A DNA stretch of 64,000 bases from CALBZH01 sp964538515 (lineage in GTDB: Bacteria; Desulfobacterota; Syntrophobacteria; Syntrophobacterales; Syntrophobacteraceae), in contig CAZIEW010000015.1 in the NCBI GenBank assembly GCA_964538515.1, positions 12,166-76,165 on the forward strand, in the 5' to 3' direction. This document shows, in pieces, positions 55,042 to 64,000 of this stretch (positions within the stretch are counted from its first letter, which is position 1; every line of letters starts with the position of its first letter). The notes under the pieces were generated by a model, which was given only the letters and a program-made list of their open reading frames with translations, made no database searches and was not told where the DNA came from. Both the position numbers and the translations under genes were made by a program.

Positions 55042-55728
55042 TCAGGGGGTCGAAATCTCTTTCTGTCGTTCCTGAAACTTCAAATGGATGGCCTCCAGAG
55101 ACTCGATCTGCTGTTTGAGGCGCCTCACTTCCCGTTCTCTGGAGTCGAGCCGAGCCTTAACTCGGTCCAATTCCTTTTCCTTGTTTTCCACCATGTTCTT
55201 GTAGGACGCAAGATCCTTGTTGACATAAATCGACCCAGGCTTCTTCTTCGGCTTGGACGTTTGAACGGAAGCCCCCCCCTTGGAATCGATGGGAAGCGTC
55301 GGGCTGATGCGCTCGAGAATCGGAGAGAGCAATCGCGGGTCCTCGTCGTCCCCCGACGGAGCAAGTCGGCTCCAGGACTGCCAGACGGCAAGGGCGGCGG
55401 TATATTCTTCGGCCGTTTGAGCGGTGATGAGCCGAGTGCATCCTTGTGCGTAAAGGGCCTTGCGCCTCACGGGCTCATCTTTTGAGGCCCGGCTGAGCTC
55501 TTCGAACACGGCGAGCGCTTGCGGGTAGTCGCCCCTCTTAAAGTAATCCATCCCCTCCTGCAGCCTGGCCCGGTCTGGATTCGACACCGACGCAGCCCCC
55601 CCTTGCGTCCGATCGTTGCGGGAGAGCTCGGGGCTTGCACACGCGGCAACCTGCAGTCCCAGCAGAACAGCGAAAAAGGCGCGACCCCATTCGACTCGCG
55701 CCCGTTTGGCTTTTGAGTTAATGAGCAT
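55042..55728 (-). CDS. lipoprotein of the sensor-kinase operon (QseG-like position)
   Basis: 228 residues from MLINSKAKR, with GAGGAGG upstream. Lipobox LLGLQVAAC with the Cys near residue 30. The mature part has a TPR-like segment (GMDYFKRGDYPQALAVFEEL, RKALYAQGCTRLITAQ), a linker rich in Lys and Ser, and a C-terminal coiled coil (EKELDRVKARLDSREREVRR). QseG in enterobacteria is an outer-membrane lipoprotein that activates its kinase; sequence similarity is not provable by eye, the location is. It overlaps the kinase gene by 11 bases. Confidence 0.75.
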   Translation of the reverse strand: MLINSKAKRARVEWGRAFFAVLLGLQVAACASPELSRNDRTQGGAASVSNPDRARLQEGMDYFKRGDYPQALAVFEELSRASKDEPVRRKALYAQGCTRLITAQTAEEYTAALAVWQSWSRLAPSGDDEDPRLLSPILERISPTLPIDSKGGASVQTSKPKKKPGSIYVNKDLASYKNMVENKEKELDRVKARLDSREREVRRLKQQIESLEAIHLKFQERQKEISTP

Positions 55729-57184
55729 GCTCCTCCTCACGGGCCACAGGAAGCGAAAACCCGAACGTGCTCCCTTGCCCCACCTGGCTCTGAACCCAAA
55801 TGACACCGCCGTGGGCCTCGACGATGTGCTTTGAAATGCTTAATCCCAGCCCCACCCCATCAACCTGATCCCTAACATCGGTGGTCCGATAGTATTTATG
55901 AAAGACAAGGTCGAGCTCGTCCTCCGGGATCCCCGGACCGACGTCGGTGACCGAAAACCGAAGCCGCAGCTCACCATCAAACCGGTCGGGCTCCACGCGC
56001 ACCACCACCTTTGAATGGGGAGGCGAGAACTTAACCGCGTTTCCCAGCAGGTTCATGAGTACCTGCTGAAGGTGGGCATAATCGCCCATTATCGGCGGGG
56101 AGACCGCGGGGAGCTCTGTCTCGAGATCGATGTTTTTCGCCTCTGCGGCAGGGATCATCCGACGCACCGTTCCTGTCACGAAAGCATTGGGGTCCAGCGG
56201 CTCCTTGGTGATCTTCAGCAGGCCCGCCTCGAGCCTCGAGATTTGCAGAAGCCGGCTCAGCAGGTCGGAAATCCGCGTGATCTCGGCACTCGCAATTTCA
56301 AGAAACCGCCTCTGCCGCTCACTGATCGGCCCAACGACCTCCTCGGCCATGAGGTTCACCGATTCACGCACGGACGTGAGCGGCGTTCGAATCTCATGAC
56401 TGAGCATGGAAATGAAATCCGACCGCAGTCGCTCCTCTTCTTTCAAGCGGGCAGCCATGTCATTGAAGGCCCCCGCCAGCTGTCCCAGCTCATCCTTGGT
56501 CAAGATGGGAATCGGATCACTGATCCCCTTGTGCGAAATGGAGCTGATGCCCTTGCGGAGCTCCCTCAACGGGCGGTTCATCGAATGCGAGATATAAAAG
56601 GTTCCCATCAAGCATACCAGAATGGAGACCCCCAGACCGATCATCCCGTATCGAACGGCCATTCTCCCCTGGGTGGTCACCCGGAACATCTTGACCTCGA
56701 TTTCGTGCTCGTTGTCCGTGCGCGCTTTCGAGATCCGGTTGATCCATTCGTTGATCACATCTTCCTGGATCCACAGTCCCTCCGACGCATCCTGCAGCTC
56801 CGAGGTCTTCGACGAGGAGGGGACTGCCGCCTCGTAGTCCCGGTACAGCTCCTCCCATACGGTAGCCCGGCTCGGCTCCAAATCGAGGGCCAGAATGATG
56901 TTCAGGTTCTCCTCGAATTCCCGCTGTGCCGTGATGAAGTAGCGTTTGTAATCTTCCTTCTGGAGGAGGTCGTATTTATTCTCATTCTCTTCCATCCACA
57001 GCAGGCTGTCGATGAGCTTCTTCGCCGCGGAGGAGACTCGGTAGTTCTTATTGACAATATCATCAGACACCTTGACGATGCCCTGAATATGCACAAACAG
57101 CAGGAAGATTGTACCGGAGAAAATGGATACCAGTGCAAAGTACCACAGAAAAAATTTAATCATTATCCCGGGTTTGGTTTTCAT
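55718..57184 (-). CDS. sensor histidine kinase (GlrK-like)
   Basis: 488 residues. A membrane helix near 10-33, a helical periplasmic domain of ~145 residues, a second helix near 180-200, HAMP, then HisKA with the phospho-His in ISMLSHEIRTPLTSV, and the ATPase with N-box LLGNAVKFS, G1 VTDVGPGIPEDEL and G2 VGLGLSISKHIVEAHGG. It is the first gene of the kinase-lipoprotein-regulator operon. The signal is envelope-related by analogy to GlrK. Confidence 0.9.
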   Translation of the reverse strand: MKTKPGIMIKFFLWYFALVSIFSGTIFLLFVHIQGIVKVSDDIVNKNYRVSSAAKKLIDSLLWMEENENKYDLLQKEDYKRYFITAQREFEENLNIILALDLEPSRATVWEELYRDYEAAVPSSSKTSELQDASEGLWIQEDVINEWINRISKARTDNEHEIEVKMFRVTTQGRMAVRYGMIGLGVSILVCLMGTFYISHSMNRPLRELRKGISSISHKGISDPIPILTKDELGQLAGAFNDMAARLKEEERLRSDFISMLSHEIRTPLTSVRESVNLMAEEVVGPISERQRRFLEIASAEITRISDLLSRLLQISRLEAGLLKITKEPLDPNAFVTGTVRRMIPAAEAKNIDLETELPAVSPPIMGDYAHLQQVLMNLLGNAVKFSPPHSKVVVRVEPDRFDGELRLRFSVTDVGPGIPEDELDLVFHKYYRTTDVRDQVDGVGLGLSISKHIVEAHGGVIWVQSQVGQGSTFGFSLPVAREEEHAH

Positions 57185-57381
57185 GGCATTGCTACCCGGA
57201 CCTTCCTCAACGAAGTGTGGGCTGATTTCTCGATTCTCACCGAGAATGGGGTGAGTCGTGGCGGATAATAAAAGAAGACCTTGAGTCAGTCAATCAAAGC
57301 GTTGGAAAACCCTGAGCTTATCGACTGCCGCAAGATTCGTGGTGGGGACGCAATAACCTGGTGTCGATCGGCCGGAAACCT

Positions 57382-57410
57382 GGACGGGCACGGTCGCACC
57401 GTGCCCGTCC
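57382..57410 (-). terminator. terminator hairpin downstream of clpB
   Basis: A perfect 13-bp inverted repeat (GGACGGGCACGGT and complement) with a 3-base loop, 28 bases past the clpB stop. Only a short T-run follows on the minus strand. It separates clpB from the downstream kinase operon. Confidence 0.7.
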
Positions 57411-57438
57411 GAAACGATTACTCGACCGGGATGAGCTT

Positions 57439-60051
<2,613 letters not shown>

Positions 60052-60080
60052 ATGCGAAACAACCTCCTCATCGTCTCTTG

Positions 60081-61064
60081 TCATTCACGCGGATTGAACC
60101 GCGATACGCGCCGGAGCTCCTCGAACAGCTCCCGCTCCCGCTCGGTCGGCTTCTTCGGGACCTGGATGGTGATCACCGCGTACAGGTTGCCATGAGCCCC
60201 CTTCGGGTTTGGCATGCCCTTGCCCCGCAGGCGCAGCTTCTGTCCGGTCTGCGTTCCCCCGGGGATTTTCATGGTCACGGGACCTGCCAGGGTCGAAACC
60301 TGGAGCTCGGTGCCGAGGGCCGCCTCCCACGGGGTAATGGCCAGATCCATGTAAAGGTCACGACCTTCGACCCGATAGACGGGATGAGGGTCGATTTCCA
60401 CCTTCAGATAGAGGTCGCCCCTTGGACCGCCTCCGATCCCCTCACCGCCCTGACCGGCGAGTCGAATCTTCTGGCCGGACATGATCCCGGCCGGGATCTT
60501 GACCTCGTAGTTTTTCTCCTGCACCGTGATCTGCCCGGTGGGCGACGTCGTCTGGGACTGCAGGGTGATGGACTTCGTCGAGCCATGAAAGGCGTCTTCC
60601 AGCCGTATACGGATGATAGCCTCCTGGTCCGCTCCGGCCTGGCGCCAGCGGGGCTCCTGAGCAGTCCGTCCCCGACCAAACGCATCCCGAAAACCGCCCA
60701 TGCCTCCGAAAAGCGTTTCGAAGAAGTCGCTGAAATCTCCGCCGCCCCCCGTGGACCAACGGAACTCGGTCCCGCCGGCTCCGCGCCCGAAACCGAACTG
60801 GGATTCCCAACCGGGAGGCGGCCGAAACTCCTGACCGTCCTTCCAGTTCTCCCCGAGCTGGTCGTATTTCGAGCGCTTCTCGGGATCCTTCAGAACCTCG
60901 TAGGCCTCACCCACTTCTTTGAACCGCTCCTCGGCATCCTTGGCCTTATTCACATCCGGATGGTACTTCCTGGCCAGCTTCCGGTAAGCCTTCTGGATGT
61001 CTTCCTGGGATGCCGTCCGCGGAACCCCAAGCACTTCGTAGTAATCCCGGTATTTGACTGCCAT
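60081..61064 (-). CDS. CbpA-type DnaJ co-chaperone
   Basis: 327 residues. J-domain at 1-70 with HPD (RKYHPDVNKA), a Gly/Phe-rich linker (FGFGRGAGG, FETLFGGMGG), and two C-terminal substrate-binding domains (LRLRGKGMPNPKG). The CxxCxGxG zinc centre of DnaJ is absent, so it is the CbpA-like class. It stimulates DnaK ATPase and delivers unfolded substrates. It precedes clpB. No CIRCE element was seen upstream. Confidence 0.93.
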   Translation of the reverse strand: MAVKYRDYYEVLGVPRTASQEDIQKAYRKLARKYHPDVNKAKDAEERFKEVGEAYEVLKDPEKRSKYDQLGENWKDGQEFRPPPGWESQFGFGRGAGGTEFRWSTGGGGDFSDFFETLFGGMGGFRDAFGRGRTAQEPRWRQAGADQEAIIRIRLEDAFHGSTKSITLQSQTTSPTGQITVQEKNYEVKIPAGIMSGQKIRLAGQGGEGIGGGPRGDLYLKVEIDPHPVYRVEGRDLYMDLAITPWEAALGTELQVSTLAGPVTMKIPGGTQTGQKLRLRGKGMPNPKGAHGNLYAVITIQVPKKPTERERELFEELRRVSRFNPRE

Positions 61065-61258
61065 GGTCGATGCCCGCCCCGATCAATGGTGTGCTGCAAG
61101 AGAGCACCCGATGTATGAAGCCCAGCTGATCCTCTCCTCAAGTCCTCCCCTTGTCCAAACCCGTCCGCCGAGAGCGATCCCCATGTGCTACTTTCCCAAC
61201 TATATTGAATGATTATCAGTTCAGCGGACTTGATTTAAAGAGAAATTAATCACTCTTT

Positions 61259-61276
61259 TTGGCATGGCTAGTGCAT
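61259..61276 (+). promoter_or_regulatory. sigma-54-like promoter candidate upstream of nrdJ
   Basis: TTGGCATGGCTAGTGCAT has GG and GC dinucleotides exactly 10 bases apart, as in TGGCACG-N4-TTGC. The -12 side (GTGCA) is imperfect. It lies 215 bases before the chosen nrdJ start. Confidence 0.3.
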
Positions 61277-61366
61277 GCATCATGGGAATTCCAGACTTCT
61301 TCATCTTTTCTTATTAAATCGTGCCCTTGTCCGAAACTGTCTCGATTCCCATTGGAACTTTTGTTT

Positions 61367-61395
61367 TGACAGTGGTCTTCAATCCTCGCATGATG
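61367..61395 (+). promoter_or_regulatory. sigma-70-type promoter candidate for nrdJ
   Basis: TTGACA is followed after 17 bases by CATGAT (4 of 6 to consensus), giving a leader near 90 bases to the chosen ATG. Confidence 0.4.
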
Positions 61396-61488
61396 CCGTC
61401 AACTCACCTGCTCGTGTGTCCCCAGTCGCTAAGCGCTCCTTCGAGGCAGCACGGTTTTCTCATGAGAGCAAAAAAGGATATCATTGGA

Positions 61489-63744
61489 ATGATGGACGGG
61501 AGCATGATGGAAACAGTAGAAGAAGCCACGGTATTCGAAATGACACCGAACAGGGAATTGCCGTTCCCGAGTGAGGAGAGCCACGTCAAGCTATCGCCCA
61601 ATGCCATCGTGGTAATGCGCAAGCGTTACCTGAAGCGGGACGAGAAGAACGAGCCGGTCGAGACTCCGGAGGAGCTGTTCTGGCGCGTGGCGAAAGCCAT
61701 CGCACGAGCGGACGCGCTGTTCGAAGGCCCCGACAAGGTGCCGGAGACCGCCCTTCAGTTCTACAGGCTCATGAGCAGGCTCGACTTCATGCCCAACTCG
61801 CCCACCCTCATGAACGCCGGTCGGAAGCTGGGGCAGCTTTCCGCCTGCTTCGTGCTTCCGGTTGAGGATTCTATCGATTCCATCTTTGATGCCATCAAGC
61901 ATGCCGCCATGATTCACAAGAGCGGAGGGGGAACGGGCTTTTCGTTTTCCCGCATCCGCCCCGAGAACGACAAGGTGCTCTCCACGCAGGGGGTTGCGAG
62001 TGGTCCGATCTCATTCATGACCGTTTTCGACACGGCGACGGAAACGGTGAAGCAGGGCGGCACGCGGCGCGGCGCCAACATGGGTATTCTTCGCATCGAC
62101 CATCCCGACATCGAGAAGTTCATCATCTGCAAGACGCTAGACGAGCGGCTGACCAACTTCAACATTTCCGTTGCGGTGACGGATGCCTTCATGGATGCCG
62201 TCGAGCGCGACGGCGAATACGATCTGGTCAACCCGCGCACGGGTCAGAAGGTCAAGACCCTTTCCGCACGAAAGATCTTCCAGGACATCGTGCAGGCGGC
62301 CTGGAACAATGGTGAGCCGGGGATCATCTTTCTCGACGCCATGAACCGGTTCAACCCCACGCCGCACGTCGGAACAATCGAAAGCACGAACCCCTGCGGC
62401 GAGCAGCCGCTTCTCCCCTATGAGTCGTGCAATTTGGGGTCGATCAATCTGGCCAACATGGTGCACGACGGCGAGCTGGACTACAGCCACCTAAAGGAAG
62501 TGGTCTGGCAGGTGGTGCATTTTCTGGACAACGTGATCGAGGTCAACAAGTACCCCCTGCCTGAGATCGAAGCATTGACGCGCGCAAACCGCAAGATCGG
62601 CCTCGGGGTGATGGGGTTTGCGGACATGCTCATCGGTCTGGGAATCCCGTACAATTCCGAGGAAGCCGTCCAAAAGGCTCGGGAAGTCATGGAATTCATC
62701 CAGATGGAGTCCAAAGCGGCTTCCGCCCATTACGGGGAGCTACGGGGCAACTTCCCCAACTACCCCGGCTCGATTTACGACAAGCCGTCGACCCGGTACA
62801 TGCGTCACGCCACCACGACCACCATTGCCCCTACGGGCACCATCAGCATCATCGCCAACTGCTCGAGCGGGATCGAGCCGGTGTTTGCCATCAGCTTCGT
62901 GCGGAAGGTCCTGGACGGTCAAGAGCTGCTCGAGGTGCATCCCCTGTTCCAGAAAGTGGCCAAAGAACGAGGCTTCTACAGCGAGCCGCTGATGAAGCGC
63001 ATCGCTGAAAAAGGCAGCTGCCAAAGCTTCATGGAGATCCCCGAAGACGTCCGGCGCGTCTTCGTCGTCTCGCACGACGTGACGCCCGATTGGCACATCC
63101 GCATCCAGGCAGCCTTCCAGGAGCATACGGACAACGCGGTCAGCAAGACCATCAATTTTCCGAACTCGGCCACCGTCGAAGACGTTGAAAATGCCTACCA
63201 GATGGCCTTCAAGCTGGGGTGCAAGGGCATCACGATCTACCGCGACGGGAGCCGCGAGGTTCAGGTCCTCAATATTCAGCGCAAGGTTCAGTATCCTCAG
63301 GTGGAGCCGAGGCCGAGACCGGACGAAACGACCGGCGTGACCGAACGGATCAACACGGGGTGCGGCAAGCTCTACGTGACAATCAACACGGACGAATACG
63401 GTTTTTGCGAGGTGTTCGCCCAGATGGGCAAGGCGGGCGGCTGCGCCTATTCCCAGATCGAAGCGACCAGCCGGCTCATCTCGCTCGCCTTGCGCTCCGG
63501 AGTCAAGGTGGAAGCGATTATCCGTCAGCTGATGGGCATCCGCTGCCCGTCTCCCACCTGGCGAAATGGCGAGCAGGTCGTGTCGTGCTCGGATGCCATC
63601 GCCAAAGTCCTCAATCATCGAGCGCAGCTCAATATCGTCCATCATTCCGACGAGATGGGGGCATGCCCGGATTGCGGGGCTTCCGTCGAGCACGAGGGCG
63701 GCTGCATTGTCTGTCGGGCTTGCGGATTCAGCCGGTGCAGCTGA
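61489..63744 (+). CDS. nrdJ: B12-dependent class II ribonucleotide reductase
   Basis: 751 residues from the ATG with AAAGGAT about ten bases upstream; an ATG at 61504 is possible, and the open frame further upstream is not protein-like. Active-site text: GQLSACFVLPVEDS, SGGGTGFSFSRIRP, and NPCGEQPLLPYESCNLGSIN with the thiyl-radical Cys and the Glu. The C-terminus has a zinc-ribbon CPDCGASVEHEGGCIVCRACG. It makes deoxyribonucleotides with adenosylcobalamin, without need for oxygen. The stop overlaps the endonuclease V start. Confidence 0.94.
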   Translation: MMDGSMMETVEEATVFEMTPNRELPFPSEESHVKLSPNAIVVMRKRYLKRDEKNEPVETPEELFWRVAKAIARADALFEGPDKVPETALQFYRLMSRLDFMPNSPTLMNAGRKLGQLSACFVLPVEDSIDSIFDAIKHAAMIHKSGGGTGFSFSRIRPENDKVLSTQGVASGPISFMTVFDTATETVKQGGTRRGANMGILRIDHPDIEKFIICKTLDERLTNFNISVAVTDAFMDAVERDGEYDLVNPRTGQKVKTLSARKIFQDIVQAAWNNGEPGIIFLDAMNRFNPTPHVGTIESTNPCGEQPLLPYESCNLGSINLANMVHDGELDYSHLKEVVWQVVHFLDNVIEVNKYPLPEIEALTRANRKIGLGVMGFADMLIGLGIPYNSEEAVQKAREVMEFIQMESKAASAHYGELRGNFPNYPGSIYDKPSTRYMRHATTTTIAPTGTISIIANCSSGIEPVFAISFVRKVLDGQELLEVHPLFQKVAKERGFYSEPLMKRIAEKGSCQSFMEIPEDVRRVFVVSHDVTPDWHIRIQAAFQEHTDNAVSKTINFPNSATVEDVENAYQMAFKLGCKGITIYRDGSREVQVLNIQRKVQYPQVEPRPRPDETTGVTERINTGCGKLYVTINTDEYGFCEVFAQMGKAGGCAYSQIEATSRLISLALRSGVKVEAIIRQLMGIRCPSPTWRNGEQVVSCSDAIAKVLNHRAQLNIVHHSDEMGACPDCGASVEHEGGCIVCRACGFSRCS

Positions 63745-64000
63745 TGGGTGGTTTGGGCGGGGAGAGCTGGAATTTCAGCCCCAAAGAGGCCCGCGCGCTC
63801 CAGGAGACCCTTGCTCCACGAGTCAGAATTCAGCCGCTCCCTGAGGATTTCAAGATCGTGGGGGCGGCCGACATCGGCTATGTGAAATCCGCGGATCTGC
63901 TGGTCGCTGTGATGATCACGTTTCGCTGGCCCGGACTCGAAGTCGTCGAGACCGCGCATGTCGTGACCCGCGCCGCTTTTCCCTATATCCCGGGACTCCT
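63744..64000 (+). CDS. nfi: endonuclease V, 5' part (runs off the window)
   Basis: 85 codons before the window end. The ATG overlaps the nrdJ stop (TGATG). VGAADIGYVKSADLLVAVMI matches the first catalytic-Asp strand of endonuclease V (usually GxDVSY), and TRAAFPYIPGLL is the FPYIPG block that follows. The enzyme nicks DNA or RNA at deoxyinosine or inosine. The rest of the active site lies outside. Confidence 0.85.
   Translation, partial: MGGLGGESWNFSPKEARALQETLAPRVRIQPLPEDFKIVGAADIGYVKSADLLVAVMITFRWPGLEVVETAHVVTRAAFPYIPGL

Larger units (their letters stand above)
61065..61488. other. divergent spacer between cbpA-clpB and nrdJ
   Basis: About 420 bases, AT-rich in the middle. Two candidate promoters on the + strand are listed. 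The minus side has no CIRCE repeat or clear sigma-32 element; a weak CTTGAG-type box exists. The upstream open frame preceding nrdJ has no gene-like features. Confidence 0.4.

Noticed and set aside
61065..61260. CIRCE or sigma-32 control of cbpA-clpB
   Set aside because: No TTAGCACTC-N9-GAGTGCTAA repeat is present and the -35/-10-like boxes are too weak.

Overview
The window reads as a GC-rich chromosome segment from a diderm, anaerobic, motile bacterium, most like the deltaproteobacterial sulfate reducers and syntrophs (Desulfobacterota, Syntrophobacter-like). The reasons are an LPS heptosyltransferase, TolC/RND efflux and lipoproteins (outer membrane), a single-chain 2-oxoacid:ferredoxin oxidoreductase with two 4Fe-4S clusters, a PPi-type phosphofructokinase, a B12-dependent class II ribonucleotide reductase, CoA-disulfide-reductase/rhodanese redox enzymes, and a density of c-di-GMP, chemotaxis and sigma-54 regulators. 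The taxonomic call is inference from gene content. I saw no rRNA, tRNA, CRISPR array, prophage or intact insertion sequence.

Layout. 0.1-5.5 kb: a DUF402 RNA-binding protein overlapping waaF, a secreted protein, an unrecognised 526-residue protein, and a divergent YchF-type P-loop ATPase. 5.7-18.3 kb: a signalling block with a tiny membrane protein, an HD-GYP phosphodiesterase, a pseudopilin, a minus-strand run (FapA-like - Zn ribbon - CoA-disulfide reductase/rhodanese - amidotransferase-like), an MBL lactonase-like enzyme, a chemoreceptor and a PstS-like binding protein. 18.4-27 kb: the 1300-residue oxidoreductase behind a strong promoter and long leader, a Met/His-rich secreted protein, and the yajC-secD-secF operon with promoter and terminator. 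27-32.9 kb: an unknown protein, a STAS protein, an ABC exporter with a roughly 260-residue insertion in its nucleotide-binding domain, a cyclic-nucleotide-binding protein, an RsbW-type ATPase and a lone receiver domain. This is the most system-like unexplained cluster.

33-45 kb: a minus-strand set (small membrane protein - hflK - hflC - glycosyltransferase - receiver), a universal stress protein, a UDP-glucuronate-epimerase-like enzyme, a Cache protein and a tolC-MFP-RND efflux operon with a perfect 16-bp palindrome just upstream. 45.2-46.1 kb is gene-poor and holds two inverted-repeat elements. 46-53.6 kb: PPi-phosphofructokinase, two secreted or membrane-anchored unknowns, a frameshifted remnant of an M32 carboxypeptidase, a CBS protein, an unknown protein, a ROK kinase, and a 61-residue protein next to a MerR regulator that carries the same domain at its C-terminus. 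53.6-64 kb: a sensor kinase - lipoprotein - sigma-54 response regulator operon in the QseE-QseG-QseF (GlrK-GlrR) order, with a GAFTHA loop in place of GAFTGA, then cbpA/dnaJ-clpB, nrdJ and the 5' part of an endonuclease V gene.

How the genes work together: PPi-phosphofructokinase, the ROK kinase and the oxidoreductase fit low-energy-yield anaerobic sugar and 2-oxoacid metabolism. SecDF-YajC, HflKC, ClpB and DnaJ cover protein export and quality control. Envelope sensing (GlrK-like, Cache, chemoreceptor, partner-switch proteins) and efflux make up much of the remainder. Start sites were moved inward from the longest open frame wherever a ribosome-binding site or the family's usual N-terminus argued for it.
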